NCBI GenBank assembly: GCA_008932935.1
Contig: WBXD01000008.1
Location: forward strand, 1-32,097
Length of the DNA: 32,097 bases
Origin: Verrucomicrobiota bacterium
Lineage (GTDB): Bacteria > Verrucomicrobiota > Verrucomicrobiia > Verrucomicrobiales > Akkermansiaceae
Reading direction: 5' to 3'
The notes below the pieces were generated by a model that was given only the letters and a program-made list of their open reading frames with translations, searched no databases and had not been told where the DNA came from. The position numbers and the translations under genes were made by a program. How positions within the stretch are numbered: the first letter of the stretch is position 1; each line of letters begins with the position of its first letter. Shown here piece after piece: positions 8,670-16,375 of the stretch.

Positions 8670-9803
8670 TTACTTCTTGCTGCCGAAGCGGTAGATGGTG
8701 GTGCTTTTGAGCGCCTTGCCGGGCTTGAGGATGGTGTTGGGGAACGTCGCCTGGTTAGGGGAATCCGGATAGTGTTGGGTTTCGAGGCAGAAGCCGTTGC
8801 GAAACTCGTACTTTTTGCCGGCCTTGCCAGTGTTTTTTCCATCGAGGAAATTGCCGCAATAGAATTGGATGCCCGGCTCGGTGGTGAGCACTTCCATAGT
8901 GCGACCGCTGGTCGGTTCGTACACCTTGGCAGCCAGCGCCAGTTCGCCGCCTTGGTTGTCGAGTACCCAGTTGTGGTCATAGCCGCCGCCAAATTTCATT
9001 TGTTCGTCCGCGGCGGTAATGTGGGCGCCGATGGCGGTGGGCTTGGTGAAGTCGAACGGGGTGCCGGCCACCGGGGCGAGCTTGCTGGTGGGGATGAGGC
9101 CGGCGGTGACCGGAGTGAACTTGGCGGCGGCGAGCATCAACTCGTGGCCGAGAATATCGCCGTTGCCTTCGCCCTTGAGGTTGAAATAACTGTGCTGGGT
9201 GACGTTGACCGGGGTGGCCTTGTCGGTGGTGGCACGATATTGGATCTTCCACTCGTTCTTGTTATTAAGGGAATAGGTGACGCTCAGGCTGAGGTTGCCG
9301 GGGTAGCCTTCTTCGCCATCCTTGCTCAGATAGGTGAACGTCACTGCCTGCGAGCCGTCCTTGTTGAGGAGGCCTGCGCCTTTCCAGACGACCTTGTCAA
9401 AGCCCTTGAGACCGCCATGCAGGGAGGTCTTGATGCCACCGTTCTCATTGTTGGTGGCGAGGGTGTAGGTCTTGTCATTAAGGCTAAACTTGCCCTCGGC
9501 AATCCGGTTGCCATAGCGACCGACAATCGCGCCGAAGTAGGGTGTATCCTTGATGTACTCGTCCACCGTGTTGTAGCCGAGCACGATATCGGCAAGTTTG
9601 CCGTCGCGGTCGGGGGTCTCGAGGCTCAGCACGATGGCACCGTAGGTCATGGCCCGGAGCTTGATGCCGTGGCTGTTGGTGAGGGTAAACACCTCGATGG
9701 GAGTGCCCTCGGCAGTCTTGCCAAAGGCTTCGGCTGTAGGAGCTTCGGCAGCCAAGGCGCAGGCGCTGAAGGCGGCGTAGAGAAACAGGGTGGTTGATTT
9801 CAT
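8670..9803 (-). CDS. galM: Aldose 1-epimerase, secreted
   Basis: A 377-residue galactose mutarotase. I chose ATG 9803 because it gives a clean signal peptide (MKSTTLFLYAAFSACALAAE), so the enzyme is probably periplasmic. The frame open to 9893 adds residues without support. Family landmarks are FTLTNSHGIKLRAMTYGA, GRYGNRIAEGKF, TSLHGGLKGFDK, the catalytic histidine block TQHSYFNLKGEG, YDHNWVL and the catalytic glutamate block GFCLETQHYPDSPN. It interconverts the alpha and beta anomers of aldoses such as glucose and galactose. Export of GalM is usual in bacteria that digest polysaccharides outside the cell. It lies downstream of a degraded sulfatase gene on the same strand with a 117-nt gap. 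This suggests a former sulfated-glycan utilisation pair. Confidence 0.93.
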   Translation of the reverse strand: MKSTTLFLYAAFSACALAAEAPTAEAFGKTAEGTPIEVFTLTNSHGIKLRAMTYGAIVLSLETPDRDGKLADIVLGYNTVDEYIKDTPYFGAIVGRYGNRIAEGKFSLNDKTYTLATNNENGGIKTSLHGGLKGFDKVVWKGAGLLNKDGSQAVTFTYLSKDGEEGYPGNLSLSVTYSLNNKNEWKIQYRATTDKATPVNVTQHSYFNLKGEGNGDILGHELMLAAAKFTPVTAGLIPTSKLAPVAGTPFDFTKPTAIGAHITAADEQMKFGGGYDHNWVLDNQGGELALAAKVYEPTSGRTMEVLTTEPGIQFYCGNFLDGKNTGKAGKKYEFRNGFCLETQHYPDSPNQATFPNTILKPGKALKSTTIYRFGSKK

Positions 9804-9920
9804 GGTGACTTCGGGATGGTTGCGATGGTTGGGGGCTGGCTGCGAATCGAACACCTGCCGCCTGAGAGTCCCGGTTTTAGCCTCGGGTTTCAAGCCCGAT
9901 GTTGAATTTTTCGGTAGATG

Positions 9921-10741
9921 TCACTCGGGGCGGCTGTGGCCCGGCTTGCGGAGGTCCTCTAACCTGGCCGCCATCGCCTTTACCCGCGGCGGTTCCTTGG
10001 CGGCTAGATCGGTCTTTTGGGAGAGATCGGCGGTGAGATTGTATAATTCGAATTGCGGTCCGGCGGCGGATCCCTGCAGCTGGCGGTGACCGTCCTTTTC
10101 GATGAGAACCCACTCGCCCTCGCGCAACGCCAGCGCTGACTGGCCGTTGTTTTGCAACACCAGATGGTCGCGAACAGGCGTGGCGGGCGTTTCGCCGAGC
10201 AGCGCGGGCAGCACGTTGAAACTATCCGGGGCGGCCGCCGGATCTAGCGGTTGGCCGGTGAGCGCGGCGAAGGTGGCGAGCGTGTCGATATGGGCGATAA
10301 GCGCCGCGGTGGTGCTGCCGGGCTTGATGTGGCCGGGCCAGCGGGCGAGAAACGCCTCGCGGTGCCCCCCCCCTCGTACAGCGAGCTGGTGAAGACGACC
10401 AGCGTGTTGTCGGTTAGTTTGAGCCGGTCGAGGGTGGCGAGGACTTCGCCGACGCACCAGTCGAGTTGATGGATCACGTCGCCGCGCCAGCCGCAGCCGC
10501 TGGTGCCGCGGAACCGCGGAGCGGGCACCATCGGCTCATGGATATCGTGGGTGGCTAGATAGAGGAAAAACGGGTCGGCCTAGTTGGCTTCGATGAACTT
10601 GACCGCCTTGGCCGCCAAGGTGTCGGCGACGTCGTCGCTGAGAACGTATACGATGTTAGGTCGGGCACCCCCGGCAGCGGCAGGCAACAGCGCGGCAAAA
10701 AATCCGGTGGTGAGGGCACTCAGTGCGTGGCGGGTGTTCAT
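9921..10741 (-). pseudogene. Sulfatase (arylsulfatase family), degraded by deletions, a stop and a frameshift
   Basis: Pieces of one sulfatase are spread over two frames. It starts at ATG 10741 with a signal-like N-terminus and the conserved opening ARPNIVYVLSDDV. It then jumps directly to ADTLAAKAVKFIEAN near 10632, losing roughly 200 residues that should include the CxPSR-type formylglycine site. An in-frame TAG at about 10581-10583 interrupts before ADPFFLYLATHDIHEPM. The text continues to TLVVFTS, then skips the DNGG metal-binding segment and resumes at SLYEGG. A run of nine C on the + strand (10365-10373) shifts the frame before HREAFLARWPGHIKPG. The C-terminus then reads normally to TGA 9921. 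No active enzyme can be made. Homology of the pieces is my recognition of typical sulfatase text. Assembly error is a weaker alternative. Confidence 0.85.
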
Positions 10742-10995
10742 GCGGGGGATGCAGGGGAACCTGATGCCGCTCCCGCGTGTGGTGAGGGCAGCGGCGGCGC
10801 GGGGCGCCAGCAGGCACAGAACCAGCAGGGGTGATAGATGCTTAGGGGGCCAATGGTACGCGGGGAGGGGGCGGAGTAGGAGGGTGCTTGGCCATGCCTG
10901 CCTGTCAAGCATTGTCCGAAGTCACCTGGATTTTTTGTGCGCGGTGCCAGGATCCCCGCTTCCCAAGGCCCGGGTTTCGCGCTAGGGCTTGGGGC

Positions 10996-12051
10996 GTGCT
11001 TCGCTCACTCCGGTTGACGGACTTCCGCTGTTTTGAATCGCTGGCTATTGAGGTGCCGGCGAGCGGTGGCGTGTTTGTGGGCAACAACGCACAAGGCAAA
11101 ACGTCTATTCTCGAGGCGCTATGCGTGTTGGTGCGGCTCCACTCGCCACGCACCCGTCGCCTGGCGACTATGGCACGCAGCGGCAGCGAGGGTTTCGGCG
11201 TGGCGGGCGACCCCTGGCAGCAGGAGCGGCAAGTCCGCCAATCGCGCGATGGGCTGTCGCTCAAGGTAGAGGGCGAAATCCGCGCCAGCCAGGGGACCTA
11301 CCTCAATGACGGCGGTCTGGTGGTGTGGATGGGCAACGAGGACCTCGACCTCATCCGTGGCCCCGGTGAGCAACGCCGCCGCTACCTCGATTTTCTAGGC
11401 ACCCAACTCGATGCGGACTACCGCCGCGCCTGGTCGCGCTACCGGCACGCGCTGCGAGCCAAAAACCTGCTGCTCAAAGACGCGCGGCCACGGGACGGGG
11501 AAATTTTTGCCTACGAGGATATCCTCGTTGTCACCGGCACCCTGCTGATGGAATCCCGCAGCCGCCTGGTGGCCGAACTCGCACCGCTGGCCGCCACCGC
11601 ACAGCGCATCGTCAGCGGCAGGGACGAGGTCCTGACGCTCCACTACCTGCCTGCCAGCGGTCCCGACTTGCGCGAGGCGATGCTGCAGGCCCGTGAGCGC
11701 GAGGCGAGACTGCGCCAAGCGGTGGTTGGCCCGCATCGCGACGAGCTCGGGCTGCGGCTCCACGGCATGCCCGCCGCGGATTACGCCAGCGAAGGGCAGT
11801 TGCGCACGCTGGCCCTCGCGCTCAAGCTCGCCCAAGGCCAGTTGCTGGAACAGCGTGCGGGAACGCCCCCGATCTACCTGATGGATGATATTTTCGGCGA
11901 ACTCGATCCGGCCCGCCGCAATGCGCTGATGAACCATCTGCCCGCTACGGCCCAGAAATGGATCACCACCACCCACCTCGACTGGCTCCGGGACACTCCA
12001 GAAGTGGCTGCGATCACACGCTTCCATGTCGCTGATGGCAAAGTGAGTTAA
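10996..12051 (+). CDS. recF: DNA replication and repair protein RecF
   Basis: A 351-residue SMC-like ATPase that helps load RecA at ssDNA gaps through the RecFOR pathway. I chose GTG 10996 because RecF begins with the sequence seen there (LRSLRLTDFRCFESL); the frame open to 10888 adds 36 unsupported residues. Landmarks are Walker A GNNAQGKTS at residues 29-37, the RecF arm (NEDLDLIRGPGEQRRRYLDF and YRHALRAKNLLLK), VGPHRDELGLRLHG, a signature-like region SEGQLRTLALALKLAQ, and Walker B with D-loop YLMDDIFGELDPARR. The length is normal. It is divergent from the sulfatase remnant and not beside dnaA, dnaN or gyrB, so it lies outside the classical replication-origin cluster. No promoter was recognised. 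Confidence 0.9.
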   Translation: MLRSLRLTDFRCFESLAIEVPASGGVFVGNNAQGKTSILEALCVLVRLHSPRTRRLATMARSGSEGFGVAGDPWQQERQVRQSRDGLSLKVEGEIRASQGTYLNDGGLVVWMGNEDLDLIRGPGEQRRRYLDFLGTQLDADYRRAWSRYRHALRAKNLLLKDARPRDGEIFAYEDILVVTGTLLMESRSRLVAELAPLAATAQRIVSGRDEVLTLHYLPASGPDLREAMLQAREREARLRQAVVGPHRDELGLRLHGMPAADYASEGQLRTLALALKLAQGQLLEQRAGTPPIYLMDDIFGELDPARRNALMNHLPATAQKWITTTHLDWLRDTPEVAAITRFHVADGKVS

Positions 12052-12501
12052 GTCGCGACGATATTCCCTGGCGTCGTGAGGAGTGACGACCCGTAATAAC
12101 CGCCGCCTCCACAATGGAGTGTCGGCTTGAGCCGGCGCATGTGCGGTGCGAAGGCAACCTGCGTCTGGCTCAGCTCATTCTCGCATCATGGGCCGCCGGA
12201 CAAGAATGCCCGGTCCACGGGGAGCGCCGGCATCCTGCCGAACCCTCTTTCGAGAAGCCGCGCCTTGAGCTAGCCAGACGCAGATCCATGCTCTTCAAAG
12301 AGGGTTCGGCAGGATGCCAAACCCAGCCGGCAGGATGCCGGCGCTCCCCACCACATAGCCCATCCCATCTCATTCTCCTTTGCGACCCTTTGCGGCCTTT
12401 GCGCCGCTGCGGTAAATCTTCAAGTGAGTCGGGAGGTTCACGGGCCGGGCTTGCGCATTCACCACAGGAATGGGGTGGCTCGATACGCAGAAACTGCCGC
12501 C
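12052..12501. repeat. Noncoding repeat island with nested inverted repeats
   Basis: No credible gene is found in these 450 nt. There are two 22-nt perfect inverted repeats that share the left arm. Bases 12219-12240 pair with 12328-12349 (the outer CGGCAGGATGCCGGCGCTCC type). Bases 12229-12250 pair with 12297-12318 (GGCATCCTGCCGAACCCT type). A third pair, CTGCGTCTGGCT near 12159-12170 and AGCCAGACGCAG near 12272-12283, extends the structure. At 12371-12437 is a CCTTTGCG-periodic element ending in CTGCGGTAAATCTTCAAGTG, which recurs at 21801-21860 and inverted at 29200-29240. The region looks like a cluster of interspersed palindromic elements. Confidence 0.75.
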
Positions 12502-13062
12502 CTAAATTCCGAGGCGATCATCGAGGGTGGCCAAGGCGTCCTCGTCGAGCACAGGGCGGGCGGTCTGCTGCCAATGCGGGGGAGGCTCTGGCAGTTGGAT
12601 CCAACTGCGGCAGCCGCCGAAGCTAGCCTCGTAGGGAAGCTCCCAAGGGCTGGCCAGTTGCCGCACCCGCACCAGCGCGAGGTGGATGCTACCCGAGCTC
12701 ATGCCTAGACCTTCCCAATCGAAGCGGTCGCGCACGGTTTGGCTGGAGTAGATGTGAAACGGTTCGAGCGCCGCCACTTTGTCCCAATCCGTCAGGGTGA
12801 TGGCCCACAGCGCCTCGGCATGGTGGGTGATGCGGATGGGCTCGCCTACCTGCCATTCGGGCAGCGGGGTGACGCTGCCCTCGCGGACCTGATTGGCCTG
12901 GACGTGGAAACGGGTGGGGAAGAGGAAGAACGATTTATGGGCAAAAGAAAACCCGTGGCGGCCCTCGTGGATACCGCCCTTACGCAGCAGGATAGCTTGG
13001 CGACCGCTGGCCAGCGCCTCGCAGACGACCTGCCATTCTTTAAAACCGGTGGTTTCGTGCAT
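12502..13062 (-). CDS. DUF1802 family protein
   Basis: A 186-residue protein beginning MHETTGFKEWQVVCEAL. The N-terminal block LLRKGGIHEGRHGFSFAH, followed by FFLFPTRFHVQ, matches what I know of the DUF1802 family. That family is a small uncharacterised group found in cyanobacteria, firmicutes and verrucomicrobia. No signal peptide, membrane segment or catalytic motif is visible, so it is probably cytoplasmic. It has a TAG stop at 12502. Upstream, a hairpin-rich gap of 117 nt separates it from the small zinc-ribbon gene on the same strand. No function is assigned. Confidence 0.75.
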   Translation of the reverse strand: MHETTGFKEWQVVCEALASGRQAILLRKGGIHEGRHGFSFAHKSFFLFPTRFHVQANQVREGSVTPLPEWQVGEPIRITHHAEALWAITLTDWDKVAALEPFHIYSSQTVRDRFDWEGLGMSSGSIHLALVRVRQLASPWELPYEASFGGCRSWIQLPEPPPHWQQTARPVLDEDALATLDDRLGI

Positions 13063-13179
13063 AAGAGAAGACGATGAGACGCAAGATACAAGACTACAAG
13101 ACGCAAGATAAGAGGAAGAAACAAGCCGTGACGTCTCTTTTCTTGCGTCTCTTTTCTTGTGTCTTCGAGTCTCGCGTCT
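13063..13179. repeat. AAGACGC-periodic inverted repeat
   Basis: The gap between two minus-strand genes holds a left half built from degenerate 7-nt units (GACGCAA, GATACAA, GACTACA) and a right half with the complementary units (TTGCGTC, TTGTGTC). The best arms are 13099-13114 (AGACGCAAGATAAGAG) and 13135-13150, complementary at 15 of 16 positions with a 20-nt loop. A related tract is found at 6400-6431. It could form a strong hairpin in the transcript after the zinc-ribbon gene. Confidence 0.65.
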
Positions 13180-13413
13180 TCACGTTAGATCTTTAGCCGT
13201 GACGGACGTTTGCTCGCGCGAACCTAGCAGACGGGCTTGGCGCACCACCTGGGTCGGGGTCGCATCAAAGCGAAAGCTATGGCAATTTGGGCAGATATCG
13301 GTGCCGCCACCCACGATCGAGTTGCAGCCTTCACATACCTTGTAGGCTGCTGGATTGGCCGCAATCTTGGCCGCGGCCTCGGCCCGCGTGCTGGGTGGCT
13401 TGGGGACAGGCAT
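13180..13413 (-). CDS. Small zinc-ribbon protein
   Basis: A 77-residue protein with two CxxC knuckles, Cys27-x2-Cys30 (VCEGCNSIVG) and Cys41-x2-Cys44 (ICPNCHSFRF), eleven residues apart. This is the layout of a zinc ribbon. The N-terminus is Ala-, Pro- and Lys-rich and the C-terminus is short. No signal peptide is seen. It lies 66 nt downstream of rpsT on the same strand and could be co-transcribed with it. The conserved ribbon and a plausible length make it a real gene in my view, but the partner (DNA, RNA or protein) is unknown. Confidence 0.65.
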   Translation of the reverse strand: MPVPKPPSTRAEAAAKIAANPAAYKVCEGCNSIVGGGTDICPNCHSFRFDATPTQVVRQARLLGSREQTSVTAKDLT

Positions 13414-13479
13414 GGCTGGATGAAAAAAGCGGCACCGGCGGCCGACCCGCTCGTTTCGAGGTTCCTGGGAAACCTGGGC

Positions 13480-13743
13480 TCAGGCGAGAGCGGCCAGAGC
13501 TTTGGCGGTCTTGCGCTTGAGATTGGCGGCCTTGTTGGGGTGGATGAGGTTGCGTTTGGCGGCCTTGTCCACGGCGGAGGTGAAGGTGCTCGCTGCGGTG
13601 GCGGCGCCAGGTTGATCGCCGGCGGCGACGGCGGCAAGGGTCTTGCGGCGGAGCGTCTTCATGCGGGTTTTTTCCGCGCGATTGCGTTCGGTGCGGACTT
13701 CAGTTTGACGGACGCGCTTGAGGGCGGATTTCGTGTTGGCCAT
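13480..13743 (-). CDS. rpsT: 30S ribosomal protein S20
   Basis: An 87-residue basic protein that binds 16S rRNA in the small subunit. It has the classic opening MANTKSALKRVRQTEVRTER, a Lys/Arg-rich helical first half (NRAEKTRMKTLRRKT) and the conserved C-terminal helix (VDKAAKRNLIHPNKAANLKR). The length is normal for S20. It starts at ATG 13743 without a visible Shine-Dalgarno sequence. It is a single-gene locus, as usual, with the small zinc-ribbon gene following. Confidence 0.95.
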   Translation of the reverse strand: MANTKSALKRVRQTEVRTERNRAEKTRMKTLRRKTLAAVAAGDQPGAATAASTFTSAVDKAAKRNLIHPNKAANLKRKTAKALAALA

Positions 13744-13835
13744 GGTATTGGGGGAGAGCTTGCCGTTCTGTGTAACAGGCGGGAACGGAAGCTAAAGATT
13801 GATGCCTCGCTGTCAAGCACCGGTTTGCGGATTTT

Positions 13836-14597
13836 TCAGGAACGGCGTTTGGTGAGGGTCGGGCTCGGCGTGGGTGGCGCCGGTTTGGCGGAGTTACCCG
13901 CTTGGGCGGATGCTGGGATGGGGGTAGTGGCGGCTTGGGCGGCGGCAGCGGCAGCCTGGGCGGCGGCGCTGGCGGAGTCGGCGGCGCGGGCTGAAGCGAT
14001 GGAGCTATTGACAACGAATACATCAGCGCCGAGGCCGACGCGGTCGTAGAGATCGATGACGTCGCGCCCCCCCATACGGATACAGCCATAGGACGCGGGA
14101 GTGCCCAGACGGCGTTCCTCGGGGGTGCCGTGAATGTAGATGCAGCGGGCGAAGGCGTGGCGGTTGGCCGCTTCGGTGCCGCGCAGCCACAGGATGCGGC
14201 TGACGATCGGGTCGCGGCCGGGGGCATCGGGAGGGATGACTTCGCCGGTGAACCGGCGCTGTTTGAAAACCCCACCAGCGGGGGCGCGGTCGCCGATTTT
14301 GCGGCTCACTTCCATGCGACCGAGGGGGGTGCAATAGCTGCCATCGCGATCACCGAGGCCAAACTTGGAGGTGGAAATCTTGTAAGACTTGACTGGCTTG
14401 CCGCCGCGCACCAGCAGCAAGCGCTGGTCGCGGACGCTGACGATCATTTTATTGGAGCCATCCTTGTCGCTGCAGCCGCACCCGGTGAAGGTCAACGCGA
14501 CGAAAAGGGCGCCGCCGGCCTGAAGCAAGCGACGCAGCGGGGAGCCGGGGTCTTGCCCGGAATTAGGGTTTGTTGCGGAAGGAGGCGTCACGGGCAA
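13836..14597 (-). CDS. L,D-transpeptidase (YkuD domain) lipoprotein
   Basis: A protein of up to 253 residues. The N-terminal hydrophobic stretch ALFVALTFTGCGCSD looks like a lipoprotein signal with a somewhat atypical lipobox. The YkuD domain begins at MIVSVRDQRLLLVRGGKPV and ends with the active-site motif IYIHGTPEERRLGTPASYGC followed by IRM. This gives the catalytic His and Cys in HGT-x7-PASYGCIRM. The C-terminal ~60 residues are an Ala/Pro-rich tail. Such enzymes form 3-3 peptidoglycan cross-links or attach proteins to peptidoglycan. The start is uncertain: TTG 14597 overlaps the upstream glycosyltransferase by 35 nt, while TTG 14528 would place the signal peptide right at the N-terminus. 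The overlap suggests co-translation with that gene. Confidence 0.88.
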   Translation of the reverse strand: MPVTPPSATNPNSGQDPGSPLRRLLQAGGALFVALTFTGCGCSDKDGSNKMIVSVRDQRLLLVRGGKPVKSYKISTSKFGLGDRDGSYCTPLGRMEVSRKIGDRAPAGGVFKQRRFTGEVIPPDAPGRDPIVSRILWLRGTEAANRHAFARCIYIHGTPEERRLGTPASYGCIRMGGRDVIDLYDRVGLGADVFVVNSSIASARAADSASAAAQAAAAAAQAATTPIPASAQAGNSAKPAPPTPSPTLTKRRS

Positions 14598-16071
14598 GGA
14601 TGGGCGCGGTCGCAGGGAGCATGTGAGCGAGGGACGACAGCGAGGTGTAGAAGAATCCCACAGGGAAAGGTAAAAGCAAGATGGCAGATGCCCAGCGGCC
14701 CTGCATGACGGCCTCGACGACGACGAAGAGGAAAAAGAAGCCGAAGAGCAACTCGACGAAGGGGGTGAGGGTTTTCATGGCCTTGTAGCTGCTGTTTCTC
14801 CAATCCTGGCGCTTGGCCTGGCCGATGCCGTACTTGGGGGTGCGGACGAAGCCGGACTGATGGTTGCAGAGGGCCTCGATGACGGCCTTGGCATTGCTGA
14901 TGGACATACCGATGCCAAGCGCGAGGAGCAGCGGCAGGTAGGGGATTTCCCGCCACCACGAGCCGGGCCGCAATGCCTTTTGCGATACCAGATAGAACAG
15001 GACCACCGACACCGACGAGAAGAAGAAAATCGGCACGTTGACGATGTAATAGCCGTATTTACCGAAGTCTGGCTGGCAGTGCTGGTTGGGATAGATCAGG
15101 AAGCACAGGCAGATGAGCATCAAGTAGGCGAAATTTGACGTCAGGTGGGCGGTGGCCTCCATTTTGACGAAGAGAGGCACGTCGGCTCTCCAGATGGCGG
15201 GGAGGACTTTTTTGCAAACTTGGATGGAGCCTTTGGTCCAGCGGTGTTGCTGGCTCTTGAAGCCGTCCATGTCCACCGGCAGTTCGGCGGGTGTTTCCAC
15301 GTCGTTGAGGAAAACGAAGCGCCAGCCTTTGAGTTGCGCGCGGTAGCTCAGGTCCATATCCTCGGTGAGCGTGTCGTGTTCCCAGCCGCCCGCATCGGTG
15401 ATGCAGGATTTGCGCCAGATGCCGCCGGTGCCGTTGAAGGTAAAGAAGCGGCCCGAGCGATTGCGGGCAGTTTGCTCGAGCTCGAGGTGCCCGTCGAGGA
15501 ACATCGCCTGAATGCGGGTGAGCACGTTGTAGGTCCGGTTGAGGTGGCCCCAGCGCGTCTGGATCAGGCCGATGCGTTCATCGGTGAAATAATGAATGGT
15601 TTTTTGCAGCAAGTCCGGATTGGGAACAAAATCCGCGTCGAGGATGAGCAGGTACTCGCCCTTGGCGGTCTGGGTGCCATTTTCCAGCGCTCCGGCCTTG
15701 TAGCCAGTGCGGTCGCTACGGTGAATGTGCTCGGCGTCGAAGCCGCGGGCCTGCAGACGAGCGATGCCCTGGCAGCAAATATCCACGGTTTCGTCGGTCG
15801 AGTCGTCCAGCAGCTGGATCTGGATTTTTGCTTGCGGGTAGTCAAGGGCGGCCACCGAGTCGAGCAGGCGGTCGACGACGTGCATTTCATTGAAGACCGG
15901 GAGCTGGATGGTGACCAGCGGGAGTTCGGAGAAGTGTTTGAGGGGCTGGGGGCGCTTGCGAGCGTGCTTCAGGTAAAGGAAAACAATGGTCAAGCGGTGC
16001 GAGCCGTAGCCGGCCAGACCGATCAAGACCATAATGTAGGAAAAATACCAAAGGGGCGAAGACCAGTTCAT
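14563..16071 (-). CDS. Membrane glycosyltransferase family 2, CslA/cellulose synthase-like
   Basis: A 502-residue processive-type inverting glycosyltransferase. One N-terminal membrane segment (about residues 8-34) is followed by the GT-A domain. That domain carries VTIQLPVFNE, LLDDSTDET (Asp89-Asp90), LDADFVPNPDL (Asp145 and Asp147), LTEDMDLSYR with catalytic-base Asp near 238-240, and the Q-x2-R-W motif in SQQHRWTKGS at 274-278. Four or more C-terminal membrane segments follow. The D,D,D,QxxRW pattern is that of cellulose, mannan and hyaluronan synthases. QTRWGHLN and the overall text resemble bacterial relatives of plant CslA glucomannan synthases. The polymer made is not known. It overlaps the L,D-transpeptidase gene, pointing to a joint role in the cell envelope. 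Confidence 0.9.
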   Translation of the reverse strand: MNWSSPLWYFSYIMVLIGLAGYGSHRLTIVFLYLKHARKRPQPLKHFSELPLVTIQLPVFNEMHVVDRLLDSVAALDYPQAKIQIQLLDDSTDETVDICCQGIARLQARGFDAEHIHRSDRTGYKAGALENGTQTAKGEYLLILDADFVPNPDLLQKTIHYFTDERIGLIQTRWGHLNRTYNVLTRIQAMFLDGHLELEQTARNRSGRFFTFNGTGGIWRKSCITDAGGWEHDTLTEDMDLSYRAQLKGWRFVFLNDVETPAELPVDMDGFKSQQHRWTKGSIQVCKKVLPAIWRADVPLFVKMEATAHLTSNFAYLMLICLCFLIYPNQHCQPDFGKYGYYIVNVPIFFFSSVSVVLFYLVSQKALRPGSWWREIPYLPLLLALGIGMSISNAKAVIEALCNHQSGFVRTPKYGIGQAKRQDWRNSSYKAMKTLTPFVELLFGFFFLFVVVEAVMQGRWASAILLLPFPVGFFYTSLSSLAHMLPATAPILARDASFRNKP

Positions 16072-16375
16072 GCAAGTTTGGGGAAGGGGGACGGACTTAA
16101 CCGTGGCTTAGGTGCGAGTGATCAAACCCAAAGTAAAATGGGGCAGGTGATGGCACGAAAGAATGCGGCGAGCCGCGGAGCACAGCAGAATCCGCGGCAC
16201 GAGTCAAGCGTTGATTGTCAGGGCTGGCTTGACCCGCATCGCCCGCGGTGGCAGGGCGAATTTTTGCACGGCGCCTGGATGATGGGGACCTTTTTTGCTA
16301 AAAAAGGCAAATCGGAACGGCAGGGTTACCGTGTTTTACTACAGATTTCTCAAGGAGATTCCGATTCTCTACTAT
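16072..16375. other. Intergenic gap with one short perfect hairpin
   Basis: No gene is supported in these 304 nt between the helicase stop and the glycosyltransferase start, both on the minus strand. CCTTTTTT (16289-16296) and AAAAAAGG (16300-16307) form a perfect 8-bp inverted repeat around GCT. It lies about 70 nt past the helicase stop and could assist transcription termination, although no T-run follows the stem. The gap should also contain the glycosyltransferase promoter, which I could not identify. Confidence 0.5.

Noticed and set aside
8772-9797. 341-residue open frame on the plus strand opposite galM
   Set aside because: It is antisense to a clearly conserved enzyme, has no recognisable domain, and is explained by GC-rich codon bias leaving the opposite strand open.
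9820-9900. tRNA-like text on the minus strand (TCGGG-CTTGAAA-CCCGA like an anticodon arm, then TTCGATT like a T-loop and a CCA-like end)
   Set aside because: The T-stem does not pair, there is no D-arm, and no 5' strand complementary to the putative acceptor is present. At most it is a degenerate remnant; chance is equally likely.
12114-12626. 170-residue open frame over the repeat island
   Set aside because: It is composed of translated inverted repeats and enters the DUF1802 gene on the other strand; no family resemblance.
16289-16307. Rho-independent terminator after the helicase gene
   Set aside because: The stem is mostly A-T with no GC-rich core and no T-run follows it on the minus strand; reported only as a hairpin.
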